Position numbers and translations under genes: made by a program. This document shows, piece by piece, positions 34,360 to 45,179 of a DNA stretch of 51,217 nucleotides. The stretch spans positions 1 to 51,217 of the forward strand of contig JNEU01001072.1 in NCBI GenBank assembly GCA_000697475.1, written 5' to 3'. Within the stretch, counting starts at the first letter, position 1; every line of letters starts with the position of its first letter. Source of the stretch: Lichtheimia corymbifera B2541 (Eukaryota; Mucoromycota; Mucoromycetes; Mucorales; Lichtheimiaceae). The notes beneath the pieces are model-generated. The model had not been told where the DNA came from and did no database searches. It worked only from the letters and a program-made list of their open reading frames with translations.

Positions 34360-35320
34360 AGGATGTGCTGATCAAGTTTGTCTTAATAAAGAACCCATAC
34401 TTCATTTAAAAATTTTGTATGGGAAGATATAATGTGGGGCTTACTATAAGGACGGAAATTCCGCATGCGTCCGGATTTATTGAAAAGCCATTTAGTATGA
34501 ATAACCTTGGGATTCCCCAACTTGAACTTGAAACTTGGTATGAAGGTTCTCTGAGTTATGCTGATCAACTCCATTCATTTAAAAAGTGTACGTTTCATTA
34601 TGATGTTTCAATGAATCGGACAGTCCAAATTTAGGAGGCACGGCGGACGGACGGAACGCAAGTAGGGTGCATGGTGCACACCCCCGCGGTTGTCCACCTC
34701 CATCGTCAAACTTGGTCAGGGCGGTGGGCGTCAGCATGTTGATCAACTCCATTCATTTAAAAACCATATGCTTCATTGTGACAAATAAAATGGGGGCGCC
34801 CGACGATGAAAGGACGGTATTAAAAGTAGGTTAGACGACCCATAACCTCGAGATTGCTCACCACAAAATTGAAAGTTTCACACAATATACTCTTGGACAT
34901 GCTGATCAACTTTGTCTTAATAATGAACATTCACTTCATTTGAAAATATTGAATGGGAGAGTATAATGGGTGATTTACTATGAAGGACAGAAATTCCGTG
35001 CCCGTCGGAAATCATGAAATGCCAGTTAGAATAAAGAATCTTGGGATTCCCCATTTCGAACTTGAAACTTGGTAAGCAGGTCCGCTGAGTCATGCTGATC
35101 AACTTCATTCATATAAAAACTACACGGGTCATAATGGAAATTTTGAATGGTCAGTGCCCACATGTAAAACAGACGATGACTGCCAATGAGAAAAAGAAGA
35201 GTGCGCGGCCTGTTAGTCCCACAAACGTGAAACCTTCACGCAACATGCTCTAAAACTCGTTGATCAACTTTGTTCTAACAAAGACCTCATGGGTATTATT
35301 TTGAGTGGGAGGGTGTAAAG
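34360..35320. repeat. array of ~165-195-bp sub-repeats (copy 2)
   Basis: The TGCTGATCAACT/CATTCATTTAAAA unit recurs here in the same order as at 22190-23310, with small indels. The highly similar short frames (for example 34419-34634) are by-products of the repeat. Confidence 0.65.
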
Positions 35321-35404
35321 TGGGAGAGACGTTGTTGCATAAATGTGTCACATGACAACCATCACCGTAGTTTGACCAGAGGATAAAACGGCCGACACCT
35401 GCTG

Positions 35405-36400
35405 TGGTTTTTAAGTTGCTCTTCTTCTCAACGCCAACACGTCTCACTCCATCACTTGCTCACAATGAACCCTGACAGCCACCACTTGTTCGATACATCT
35501 CTCTTTCTTCAACAACAGATGACAGAGTTCATTACGGCAACTGAGTAACCTCTGCTGCTACAACTATCCAGCAAACACGGCATCGCTCCTTCCAGATCAC
35601 GACCTCTGACGTGCTTACTGGACCATATCGTATTGTACGAGCTACTCTTCTTCATGCGTTGTGTTGCAGCATCTCTTGTCCACTGGATCCAGCATATCTC
35701 TTTTTCTCGATACCAGAGCTTTGCATTGAGCGTCACGCGAGACAGCTTCAACACAACGACTCGACCACCCAAGCACTGTTATTGAGCTACATCATTACAT
35801 CAAGGTAAATAATAGAATGGATGAGAATGCTGGTATAGTTATGGTATCTAATACTCTTTAACTTCCAGTAGGAGTGGTTGGCGGCGGATGGATGATTTAC
35901 TTGGATGTTGGAGGAAATGAGCATCCCGATGCCAAGCCAGGATTGACTTTAGTTAAGATATATGGCGTTGAGGATGCATGTCTGAAGCAGTCATCAAGAG
36001 CATATCGACATTATCACACCATCGCATCACCTATCAACCTGAAGATGAGGGATGGATTCAAAAGAATGAGGATGTGGATGTTTTCTTGGATGTGGCAGCA
36101 ACATTTGCGCACGATGGTGCGCGATTGGATCATGTCAACTGGACAAGGATGAGGATGATGGACTGGATAGGATTGGATTGGTTCCCAAGGCTGAATGTGC
36201 CATGTACGCGATGCCAGTTACAAGCTGCTACAACGAACCTATCGTTGAATGAAACGTTGACGGCCTGGGGGGGGGACAAAAGGATACATCAACAAGCATG
36301 GTATTGTATACTGGAACCTACACGCCTCACTATGGAGGTGCTTCATCGGCCTTATATCAGACCACCCTTTGCACCCCATTATTTGATAATCTACTAGCAT
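35405..36400 (+). pseudogene. degenerate spliced gene, family U2, copy 3
   Basis: The most complete U2 copy. The first part (to 35804) contains the shared CACGACCTCTGAC block. A plausible 67-nt intron runs 35805-35871 (CAAG|GTAAAT...TAG|GAGTGG). The next exon opens GVVGGGWMIYLDVGGNE and reads on with one frame change (KSISTLSHHRITYQPEDEG). The copy near 41.4 kb has an intron at the same place. Stops and frameshifts break every version. I do not recognise the protein. Confidence 0.4.
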
Positions 36401-36766
36401 TACAGTTTTATGGCAACAGCAAATGGATAAAGTCGTCTTGATATTATTTATAAAAGTTCAACTGCTGGATTTGAAGGGGGTAAAAGAAAAGGGGTAAAGC
36501 TGAAGCAAAACATGGCTTGTCGGTGGAATTGAAGCACAAACTCAACTCCCATTGACGTGGTTAGCTCTCAGCTTAGTAGAATAGACAATGAAATAAATGT
36601 ATGCCTTATATATGTAACAACTCAGCTTGCATTGTTGTGTGCATGATGTCAAATGGCTCTATCGAGAAGATCCTCTTTTAAAGTGAACGCGTGAACTCTC
36701 TCACATTCATGCAAAGAAACCAGCTGTTGCTTTTATTATTATTAGAGATCTACACTACTACTATCA
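36401..36766. other. intergenic sequence
   Basis: This is the 3' flank of F-box copy F. No gene, repeat or structured element is seen. Confidence 0.4.
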
Positions 36767-38879
36767 TTAAGTATCAATCTGGACTTTGGGTATACGGTCT
36801 TGTAGTATCTCGCGTAAATCATCTGGGACAAAACACTCAAGTTCGAGTTGTTTTAAATTGCGGAATGTACACAAAGCCAGCAGGTTCGTATCGGGTAAAG
36901 ATGCAGCTCCAATCTTGAGGAATTTAAGGTTCGGATGCTTACGCAAAGGTATTAAGACACCACCCACTAACTCTGCTCCATACACACCTAGAGTTAACTT
37001 TTCGAGAGACGGACAGCCTTCACTTATGCATTCAATGATGGGTATGGAATCCTCGGATATGTATTCAACAAGCAAATCGAGGTTCTTGAGGCGTGTCAAT
37101 CTTGATAATAAAGGCATCCATGATTCTTGATATATCTCCACAATGGTCATATGCACAACCACGTGTTCGAGTGTCGAGCGATCTCCCAGTGCAATGTGAT
37201 GTTGTAAGAACTGCTGAATACCCTCATTGGATATAGCATTCATTTGTCTGGCATTGTCGTCCCCGTTGGATATAACATCGATTCGTATCTTTTGAAGATT
37301 CTGTAACTTGGTCATGGCGTTGGCGATATCAGGTTGAAGATAGAAATCACAGAGATGGATGGTGCTGAGATTGGGTGCATTCAATAAGACCCAAAGCAGC
37401 ATTTGCACATGTGTAGTAGACGGATGGGGGCTTATAAAATCGAGGTCGGTCAGTCGCGGAAATGATGTTTCAGATGGAGGAGGAGGTTGATGATGTTGTT
37501 GATCACTCGATAGAACGCGTCCATTTGATATTGTCCAAAGAGCACCACCATCATTGTCATGAATGTTCCCTTCAAAATAAATCATCTCCAATGAATCTCT
37601 CTGTAGGTGTAGGAACTGGATCAGATAATCTTGCTTATACAATTCACCGCTGAGACAGGCTGATGCGATTCCTTTTCGATTCGACTGAGTATTTGCTGCT
37701 TCAGCACCAAACTCCAGGCTCACAAGGTCATAAAAAATGGCATGCAGATAGGGACAATACTTGTGGAGGATAGGCAAGAGACTGGAATCCGGCATTGGAG
37801 AACTTTCAAACACACGCAATGAGGGGAAACGAGAGAGGACATCGACCATATTCTCAAGAGTGCCAGGTAGTTCTGTCTGCTCGTGAAGTGCAAGATGCTT
37901 GAGCTTGGGATAACTTGATGAAGTGGAGAAAGACATCACTGCATCCACCTCTTTTGTTGCAAGAAATACAAGGTTCGGACATGCCTCCACAATGTCACGT
38001 AATTGAAGACCAGGGCAGTCATAGAGGGTCAAGTGTGTCAATGAAGCACCAATCATTCGTAGTCCATGTATCAATGGAAGGCGACGCGTGGTAGAATCAC
38101 CTAATATAAGCAAGGGATCATTCGCATCCATCATCATGCTACGTAATATACCATCATCCACATCATCACGACTTACAGTATATATCAAGTTCTTTTAAAT
38201 TGGAAAAGTGAGCTCAAGAAAAGAGATCATCCAAGCCGACATCGCTAATAGATCCTTGCAAGCTGTGAACATGTGGTGCAAATCGAATAAGTTGTGTATG
38301 GCCTTTTTTGAATGTGTTGGCTTCTCTGCCAAATGAGAATCGTAAGCCGTCGGGTTGCTTCAAGATGCGCTCCTGCCAAGTACGCGATACATAAAGAAAC
38401 TTGGAAAATGAATTTGAAGAGAACATTTTCTCCACCCTTGGTAAAATGTTGGTGATGACGATATCCAATGGCAACCGGCTGATAAAGTTGACACGTTTGT
38501 TGCTACTTGTTTCTGTTGCGATGCGTTGTTGCTGAAGCTGCTGATGATATAGATCTGATTCAGGTATTGCTGCTAGTCCTTGGTCGTATATGGAAATAGC
38601 TGCTGGATAATGTCCTTGTTGACAATATACGTATCCAGTACACAAGTATCCAAGCCCTGATCCAGGTAATATGGCCCTTATAGCTGCTGCGTCACGTAAA
38701 GCCGCATCAAATTGAGCACTGGTGGCTAAAAGTCTCGCACGTTCATTGAGCACCTTGACGAATTGGTGTGCTGTTTGCTGCAAAGTGTCAGTTGCTGCCG
38801 CGATTAGGTGGCCGTCATTAGCATGTTGAGCTGTAAGGATTGAGTGCTTCAGCAATTCGGACCAACAAATGTTCTGCAT
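36767..38879 (-). pseudogene. TPR-like / F-box / LRR family copy F, one in-frame TGA
   Basis: Exon 1 is 38879-38177 and exon 2 is 38100-36767. The 76-nt phase-1 intron has a GTAAGT donor and a TTAG acceptor. It codes about 679 codons with TPR-like part (YDQGLAAIPES), F-box (KRVNFISRLPLDIVITNILP) and a full LRR exon (LRDIVEACPNLVFL, CPSLEKLTLGVYGAELV). TGA at 38216-38214 lies 13 codons before the intron, at DDLFS-stop-AHFSNL. Copy D has CGA (Arg) at this site, so one C-to-T change in a CpG explains it. Everything after the stop is well preserved, so loss is recent or the stop is a sequence error. A literal product would be a ~221-residue TPR/F-box protein with no LRRs. Confidence 0.8.
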
Positions 38880-39188
38880 GGTGGGCGGTTCGTGGTGTCA
38901 AGCAAAGCAGTGGAGGAGGAGAACAAGCTGGAAAAGGAAAAGTCAATGGCAGATGCTGCATAAATTAATTACACACGCCCAATGGTAATCTTTTTGCCGT
39001 TTCTAGTGGGGATGGAAAGCACATCAATAAAGTGCCTTTATGTAATTCTACCTAGATTATATATTTTGTCCCTCGGCAGATATGAGATGCTACAATGATA
39101 AAACATCTTTTACAACATGTAATGCGTATTTTGAGAAGATTTTGATGTTGTTGATCGATGTAGAAAACGCATGCAAGTAGAATGTTTT

Positions 39189-39935
39189 TTATTCAATAAT
39201 GACATTTGCAATGTCAGTACGTAACATCTCTTTGTTCAAATTTGGGATATTGTAACAACAATAATCTAAGATACTAAAATAATAAAAGCGAAGCCGTTCT
39301 AGACTAGGAAACCTGGACAAAGCGAAAAGTCGACGGCTGATAATGACTTGGCTCGAATTTTGAGATACCTAAGCTTAGGATGTTCACACAAAGACCTTAT
39401 GACACCATCAGTAAAATTGGCGTCTCTGTAGTAAGCGTTACCAAGCGTCAAGCTTTCCAGAGAGGGGCAGCCTCGACCTATCTTCTGCAATACTGGTAAG
39501 AAATATTCAGGAAAGACCCCCGCAAGCAATTTCAGGTCCTTGAGATGATTCATTTGAGAAATAAGATTGAGCCATGCTGCTGCATGCGTAATCCCATCAT
39601 TTATGTGTAGGCTGAATTCTTCGAGCGTTGACTGATCCTCCATTGCAATATGATGCCGTATGAACGAAGTGATGGGATCGTAAAACTCGGCAGTACCCCG
39701 AATCTTGGTAATTTCCAGCTTTGAAAGGTGGCTCATGTTGATCATGGCGTTTGAGACATCAGGCAGGAAATGGGATTCAGTGAGATGGATGGCTTTGAGA
39801 CTAGGCGCATTCGATATCAACCATATCATAACACCACGCGAGGATGATGGATCACAAGCGGAAAAATCAATGTCGACAAGTCGTGTGAATATGGTCATTG
39901 CTTGAGCTGGATCATTTTCAGGGAGTAAACGATAT
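39189..39935 (-). pseudogene. F-box/LRR family remnant G (C-terminal LRR half only)
   Basis: Family similarity starts abruptly near 39935 (LLPENDPAQA, aligning with the middle of the LRR exon of copy E). It runs through CPSLESLTLGNAYYRDANF. Near 39300-39350 a frameshift diverts the open frame to a stop at 39299. The correct frame resumes as LFALSRFPSLERLRFYYFS and ends with a family-like terminus and TAA at 39191-39189. TPR-like part, F-box, intron and first LRRs are absent. It lies just upstream of copy F in the same orientation, so it is a truncated tandem duplicate. Confidence 0.75.
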
Positions 39936-40145
39936 ATGTAACGTGGAGATATTCAATGACAAGATCAATTACATGCAATACATATACTTGACAAATGAAT
40001 TGTAAAGTGTAACATCCATCATTACTTATACATTGATATGTGGCTCATTTCACCAGGCAGTTGATTACACAGCTCTCGTAAGCCTTTTCTTTCTTGCTTA
40101 TTTTCAACCTTTCAATCATTCCTTAGTTTCAGTCGTTCGTGCAAT

Positions 40146-40256
40146 TTAACCACCACCACCATTTATATATTGGACTTGTCTGGAGTGTTCTTGAGACAGC
40201 ACCGTAAGGGCAAAGAGGCCAAGGGTGATAAAAACGGAAAGCTTGAAGTTCATCAT
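40146..40256 (-). CDS. shortened paralogue of the small secreted peptide
   Basis: A 36-codon frame whose first ~22 residues are a signal peptide (MNFKLSVFITLGLFALTVLS) like that at 28152-28373. It then has a short tail, SRQVQYINGGGG, and no cysteines. The upstream region, including a TATATAAA box at 40323-40316 and GTTGAAGCGCATACATCACT, matches the paralogue's promoter. Either the cysteine region has been lost (pseudogene) or it lies in an unseen second exon; I found no clear donor. Its position upstream of F-box unit G mirrors that of the intact peptide upstream of copy D. Confidence 0.45.
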   Translation of the reverse strand: MMNFKLSVFITLGLFALTVLSQEHSRQVQYINGGGG

Positions 40257-40315
40257 AGTAGTTGAGCAATGCTAGTGATGTATGCGCTTCAACACCAGCA
40301 CAACCATCAGCAGCG

Positions 40316-40323
40316 TTTATATA
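40316..40323 (-). promoter_or_regulatory. TATA box of the shortened peptide paralogue
   Basis: On the minus strand this reads TATATAAA, 60-67 bp before the first ATG. It is at nearly the same distance as in the paralogue (28421-28428), within conserved flanking sequence. Confidence 0.45.
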
Positions 40324-40964
40324 ATTGTGGAATTCAAGGTTTTAGGGAGAGTGTGCTTAGTAGAAACCTCAAACGGCGGCAAACAAGGATGCACATCATC
40401 CTCCGTGCATACATATGGCGGATCCCTATAGATGTTACGAAAATTTCAAGTGCAGGCTTCACAGCAGCGTATGCTTTATTCCCTTTACTCATCCCTTCGA
40501 GAGCCAAGACGATAGATGTGCACTGTCGCGCTATTTTACAAGTGATGTGGTGATATGTATTGCCAATAATAAACGCCCCATCATCCAATGTTGACGTTTA
40601 TTCTGAATATACCACAGGTTGATCCCAATGCAAGCTCTCGAAGATGTACATGTTGTAGGAAAATGACCATCTATATGCTGTTTTATTTTGCATTAGCTTA
40701 GAAGGAGCAGGCTCGGACATCGCCATGATGGGCGCACGCTCCAAGAAGATTAGTTGCTACAACATCATACGGCGGGGATCTGCCAGGTACCATATGAGAT
40801 GAATCTATCAATCAGCGCAATCATGTCCTTTTCCTTGTGCATGCTTTGGGGGGTGATGATGATGATGGTGTCCAGGGGAATATGTCCGTGTCACATGATG
40901 GCCATACTTTGCCGAGGGGAGGATAAAAAACACAGTCGACGTGTGTGCTGTGAGGATTAAAGCA
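40324..40964. other. intergenic, segmentally duplicated sequence
   Basis: It corresponds to 28434-29440 upstream of the intact peptide gene; GGTGTCCAGGGGAATATGTC is shared. Open frames at 40269-40553 and 40754-40960 (+) lie in this repeated DNA and show no domain. Confidence 0.4.
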
Positions 40965-41790
40965 TTTTCTTCTTCTCAACGCCAACCTCGTCTCACTCCA
41001 TCACTCGCTTTCAATGACCCTGACAACAATCGCTTATTCGATACATCTCTTTCTTCAACAACAGATGACAGAGCACATTACGGCAACTGAGTAACTCTGT
41101 CGCAACAACTATCCATCGCTCCTTCCAGATTACGACCTCTGACAAGCTCACTGGACCCTATTACTACTCTTTTTTTGCGCTCCATGTCTTGACGACTGGA
41201 TCCAGCATATCAATCTATTCTCCACAGCAAGGGCAATGCACTGATTATCTCGTGATACAGCCTGGATACAATCGTTGATTCATTTTCACTGCAATGTATT
41301 CATTTTATTCGGATGCAACGTTGTAACAAGGTAAAAAACAGGGTGGATTAGGATGCGGTAGAGTATGATATCTAAGACGCTTTTCTACCGAATAGGAGCG
41401 GTTGCTGGGGAGACGATTTACTTGGATGTTGGAGGAAATGAAATTCTCGGGATGGAGCCAGCATCGATTTCAACAAAGTCATATGGTGTTAAAGATACAT
41501 ATATGGAGCAGTGATCAAGAGCATATCGATATTATCACACCGTCACGTAACATGGCAACCTAAGGATGAAGGATGGTTTCTAGAGAATGAGGACCCTGGG
41601 CGTTTTCTTGGATGTGCAACAGCTTTGGAGACAATGGCGATTGCATCATGTCAATTGGGCAAGGACCGTAATGATGATGAGGACGATTGGCCATGTAAGA
41701 CAATTACTTACAAGATATACGCGGCTGTGACAAACATATCGACGAATGGAACGTTGGTGGCCTGAGAACAGTAGTATTCCGTGACAAGCA
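40965..41790 (+). pseudogene. degenerate spliced gene, family U2, copy 4
   Basis: It shares the CCAGATTACGACCTCTGAC block, a 65-nt intron at 41331-41395 (CAAG|GTAAAA...ATAG|GAGCGG) and the next exon start (TIYLDVGGNE) with the copy at 35405-36400. Stops interrupt the downstream exon, for example just after the codons for YMEQ. No function is recognised. Confidence 0.4.
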
Positions 41791-42353
41791 GGCTATGGTA
41801 CTGGGACGTGCACGTCTTACTATAGAAATACTTCTTCAATCTTATATCACACCTCCACCTTTGTTACCTATCATTTCAAATATTCGCGCAGCACCACTAT
41901 TTACCAATACAAACGCAAGGTCAAGTCGTCTTGAAACATATTTGAAGGTGTAACTGGTGGATACGAAGGGTTGGAGATGGAAGCTTTCAATGAATCAATG
42001 GAAAGAACGGGTGAATAAAACACATCAGGGGGGATGATCTTTGCCATCATCAGGCACAAACAACACCAACGTGCTACACGTGTGCCCTGAGGCTGATTGT
42101 CAGAGAGGTTGTCAAATGTACACAAATGGATCAAGGAAGCTAATTGGGGTATTATAAGCGATTGAAGCATGTATATCTAGCAATAGTTTCAACGACTATG
42201 TATTTATCGGTGGATGATGGAAGAAGAGGATGCATGATGATGAAACCTTTATTGGAAACCGATACCAAGTAGAATTGGATGATTGGTACAGAGGATGATG
42301 ACGTGGAGGTTTATCGTGAATGCATGAAGGAAAGATGATTGATATGGATCCGG
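41791..42353. other. intergenic sequence
   Basis: This is the 3' flank of F-box copy H. A minus-strand frame at 41901-42170 is featureless. Nothing else is seen. Confidence 0.4.
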
Positions 42354-44569
42354 TCAAAACGACATTGAAGAAACCCTGTCAGCCACAGCTTTTATATCAG
42401 GCCTTTGGTCCTTGAGTTTGTGAATGAAGTTGTGGCCCTCCGTACCACTCTGGAAGACCCGAATAGACTTTAGTTGTCGAAAGTTTCCAAAGACACGCCG
42501 TATATCGCTGTGTTTGCTATAGCCACTCAATCTAAAGCCAAGGTGTCGTAGATGTTTAAGTCGTTTCAAGTGCTGAATTCCATCAGACCAAGGTGAAGTA
42601 TTGGAATTCAACTCGAGCGAAACCAAATCTGACAACTCGTCCACTAAAATCTGGATGAAGCTGTTGATTTTCCATGGGGTCGTTTTCGGGAAAAATGCTA
42701 CTGACAAATGCTGAAGGTCTTTCAAGCGGAAGATGGCAGCAGGAAGGCTCTGGGGAATATCATGGCAGAAATCGTAACGGATCTTCAGCTCCTTTAACGC
42801 AAGATTTTCTTTGTGTTCAGCAAATTGGCCAAGGTATCTTTTGATCGCTGTTGGGATATCAACCTTATCGGAAGGACTTAAGACCATCGCTAGTTTCCTC
42901 AAAGTGGACGGTGGTGTGATATCGAGTAGGGAAGGATGTGATGCAATGACCCATGTGTTAAAGCTCAATTCCTCGAGACGCGGCGCCTTCCCCATAATCC
43001 ACCATCCAAAACAAGTACTGTTGGAACCACGACATCGAAGAGCAAGTGTTTTAAGGCAAGGATATTCCAAGTTGAAAAGGTCATCATCATTGTTGCCTGC
43101 ATACTCCAAATCCAAATCGAGGTGTACAAGCGTATTGTGATGTTGCTGCAGCATCGGTCCCATATCCATCCAAGCGTCACTGGGTTGTGAATTGTATGTG
43201 TACTTTTCTGAAATCGCTATTCTTTCCAATCCACCTCCACTCATCCTTTGATCCTCGTGTTGTTGTTTAAATCGTTCTGGTGATGATTCTGTGGTGCGAG
43301 TCATTTTGAGTTGGAGGTCTCTCATGGATGGGCAATAACGTTGGATCATTGTCACAGGATGCGTTTCAATACATGGATTAAGCACGAGCTTCTTGAGTGA
43401 AGGAAACCGTTTCAAGATAGCTAAGAATTGGCCATTGGAGGTGGTACTATCATCATCATCCAGAGATAAAACCGTCAGTTGCGGCCAGGTCTTTGTCAAT
43501 GGGATAGCACTGAAATCGATGTCGAATCCAAAAGTAATATCCAACATCACCGAATGAGGGCAATTGGTCAAGATGTCTGCTACACGCAGAGGCGATAGAT
43601 GTGGGTTCGGCTGAATAAAACGTCGTCCTGGCATGAATCGCTCGTCGTCCGATCTCCAAAGAGTCAAATGCGTCAAAGTATTGCCGACTGATTTCAATGA
43701 TGAAACAAGGTGGTCCACAGTAGTATAGCGCATGAGTCCTAATCAATCATTTGAGTCAATTTACAGGTCATCGAATACACATCATCATCATCATTTCTTG
43801 TACCTTCAATCTTTAACTCTCGCAAAGAGCACAGATTTGCACGATGAAATAAATCAGATAGCCAATTTCCTCTTTGATAGGATTCAATACATATTGACTT
43901 TGTATGTCGAGCACGTCGGATCACCTCATCGTAGGAGTGCCGGTTGTCTATCTTGAAATGCAATCCACCATCACCAGCTTGAATGGCACGGTCAAACCAC
44001 GCCTTGGACACATCCAGAAAGCGGCATCGTGCCTTGCCGTCCAACATCCCATCATCACCGAAAAGCATCGGGAAAAGCACATGCACCACAGTCTCAGTTG
44101 GGAGTTTGCTGATAAAATCAATGCGACAGGTGTCACGTTGCATAGCAACCGTTTTGGCCTCTTCAAGCTTGCTGTATCCAGGATCATTGACATTGACAAC
44201 ACTGAGTCCGTCTTTACAAACATCCACAACAGCTTGTTGTCTACCTTGTTCGCTGTAAATAGTGGCTGCACGTAAATAACCAAGGGGTGACAATGGCGAG
44301 ATCTCTTGCATGGCATCCGCATCAAGAAGAGCTGCATCGAAGTTGGCGCAACGAGTCAAGACAGTGGCACGATCGTCTAGCACAGTGAGGACATTTTGAA
44401 TGCATTGCTGTAGCTGGGTCGTTGAATCAGAAGCACGCTTTCCGTATTGTTGACGATTGGCAGTGAGCGTGGGGTGTTGGCATATGTTTTTCCAAGGAGA
44501 GCTTTTCAGTTGTGTTGTAGAAAACGTATGAATCATTGAAAGGGGTGGTGTATGGTATATAGTACCCAT
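42354..44569 (-). CDS. TPR-like / F-box / LRR protein (family copy H), intact, two exons
   Basis: Predicted SCF substrate receptor. Exon 1 is 44569-43804 and exon 2 is 43738-42354. The 65-nt intron (GTACAAG donor, TTAG acceptor) is phase 1, giving about 716 residues from the first ATG. An in-frame ATG at 44536 (705 residues) would give an N-terminus closer to the other copies and is equally possible. Counted from the second ATG, TPR-like helices cover about 45-130 (FDAALLDADAMQEISPLSPL) and the F-box about 138-183 (RIDFISKLPTETVVHVLFP), followed by VSKAWFDRA. The LRR exon has CPHSVML, YCPSMRDLQLKM and LKHLRHLGFRLSG, and a basic C-terminal end. It is divergent from the D-E-F-G subfamily although it neighbours them. 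Confidence 0.85.
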
Positions 44570-45179
44570 CGAGTCGGGTGTCACATCATCTGCATGAAAA
44601 ATCAAGGGGTGTTTGAAATGTTACAGTGTGTAGCGGTCATGCAATAAAAAGACAGAGCATTTTATGATATCTCGTTTGCAAACTGCACTCCTAGATATGC
44701 GTTTCTGTACTTTGTTACCTTGATCATCTGGGAAGATTAAACGATGGATGCATCTTGTGGAATTATCACGGAGGTGCATATGGAGCGATCAAAGGGACCA
44801 TTCACTAAATGAGTGATGCCCACGATCATATTTGCAAATAAACAATGCCGAAAAACACATCATCCAATATTGTAATTTTATTCAGAATACCATCCTCATG
44901 CATCATATCTTAATGCAAGGTTGTGCATATTTCAAGAAATGATGGCGCGATGGTGCTTGCCTTGCATGAGCTTAGAATCAATAACCTTAGCCACCTTAAC
45001 TATCTTCCAGCATATGTAGTAGGTTCCGTACATGAGCATTTTGTATTCATTTATGCATTGAAAACATAACCTGCTACAATACAGCAGTGACCTCGTAACC
45101 GCTATACATCATGAGCCATCTTTCTTCGTTGTTTCCATATGATGTGGGGGATGTTATGGATCATGGGTCGATGATCCCA
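44570..45179. other. intergenic sequence with duplicated patches
   Basis: The stretch near 44665-44700 (TCTCGTTTGCAAACTGCAC) resembles 28868, and 44860-44900 resembles 40570-40610. These mark the edge of segmentally duplicated units. No gene is seen. Confidence 0.4.

Larger units (their letters stand above)
32760..35325 (+). repeat. composite dispersed repeat, copy 2 (direct)
   Basis: It matches copy 1 (20640-23310) in the same orientation at an offset of about 12.0-12.2 kb, starting with TTCCTCTGAGAGTGTCC. It lacks the palindromic block that precedes copy 1. Its left edge lies about 125 bp upstream of F-box copy E, so insertion or duplication reached that gene's promoter region. Confidence 0.75.

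Noticed and set aside
35978..36397. 139-codon frame as an intact gene
   Set aside because: The homologous copy at 41511-41765 is broken, the upstream exon is frameshifted, and the frame opens within an exon, so it is listed as a U2 pseudogene.
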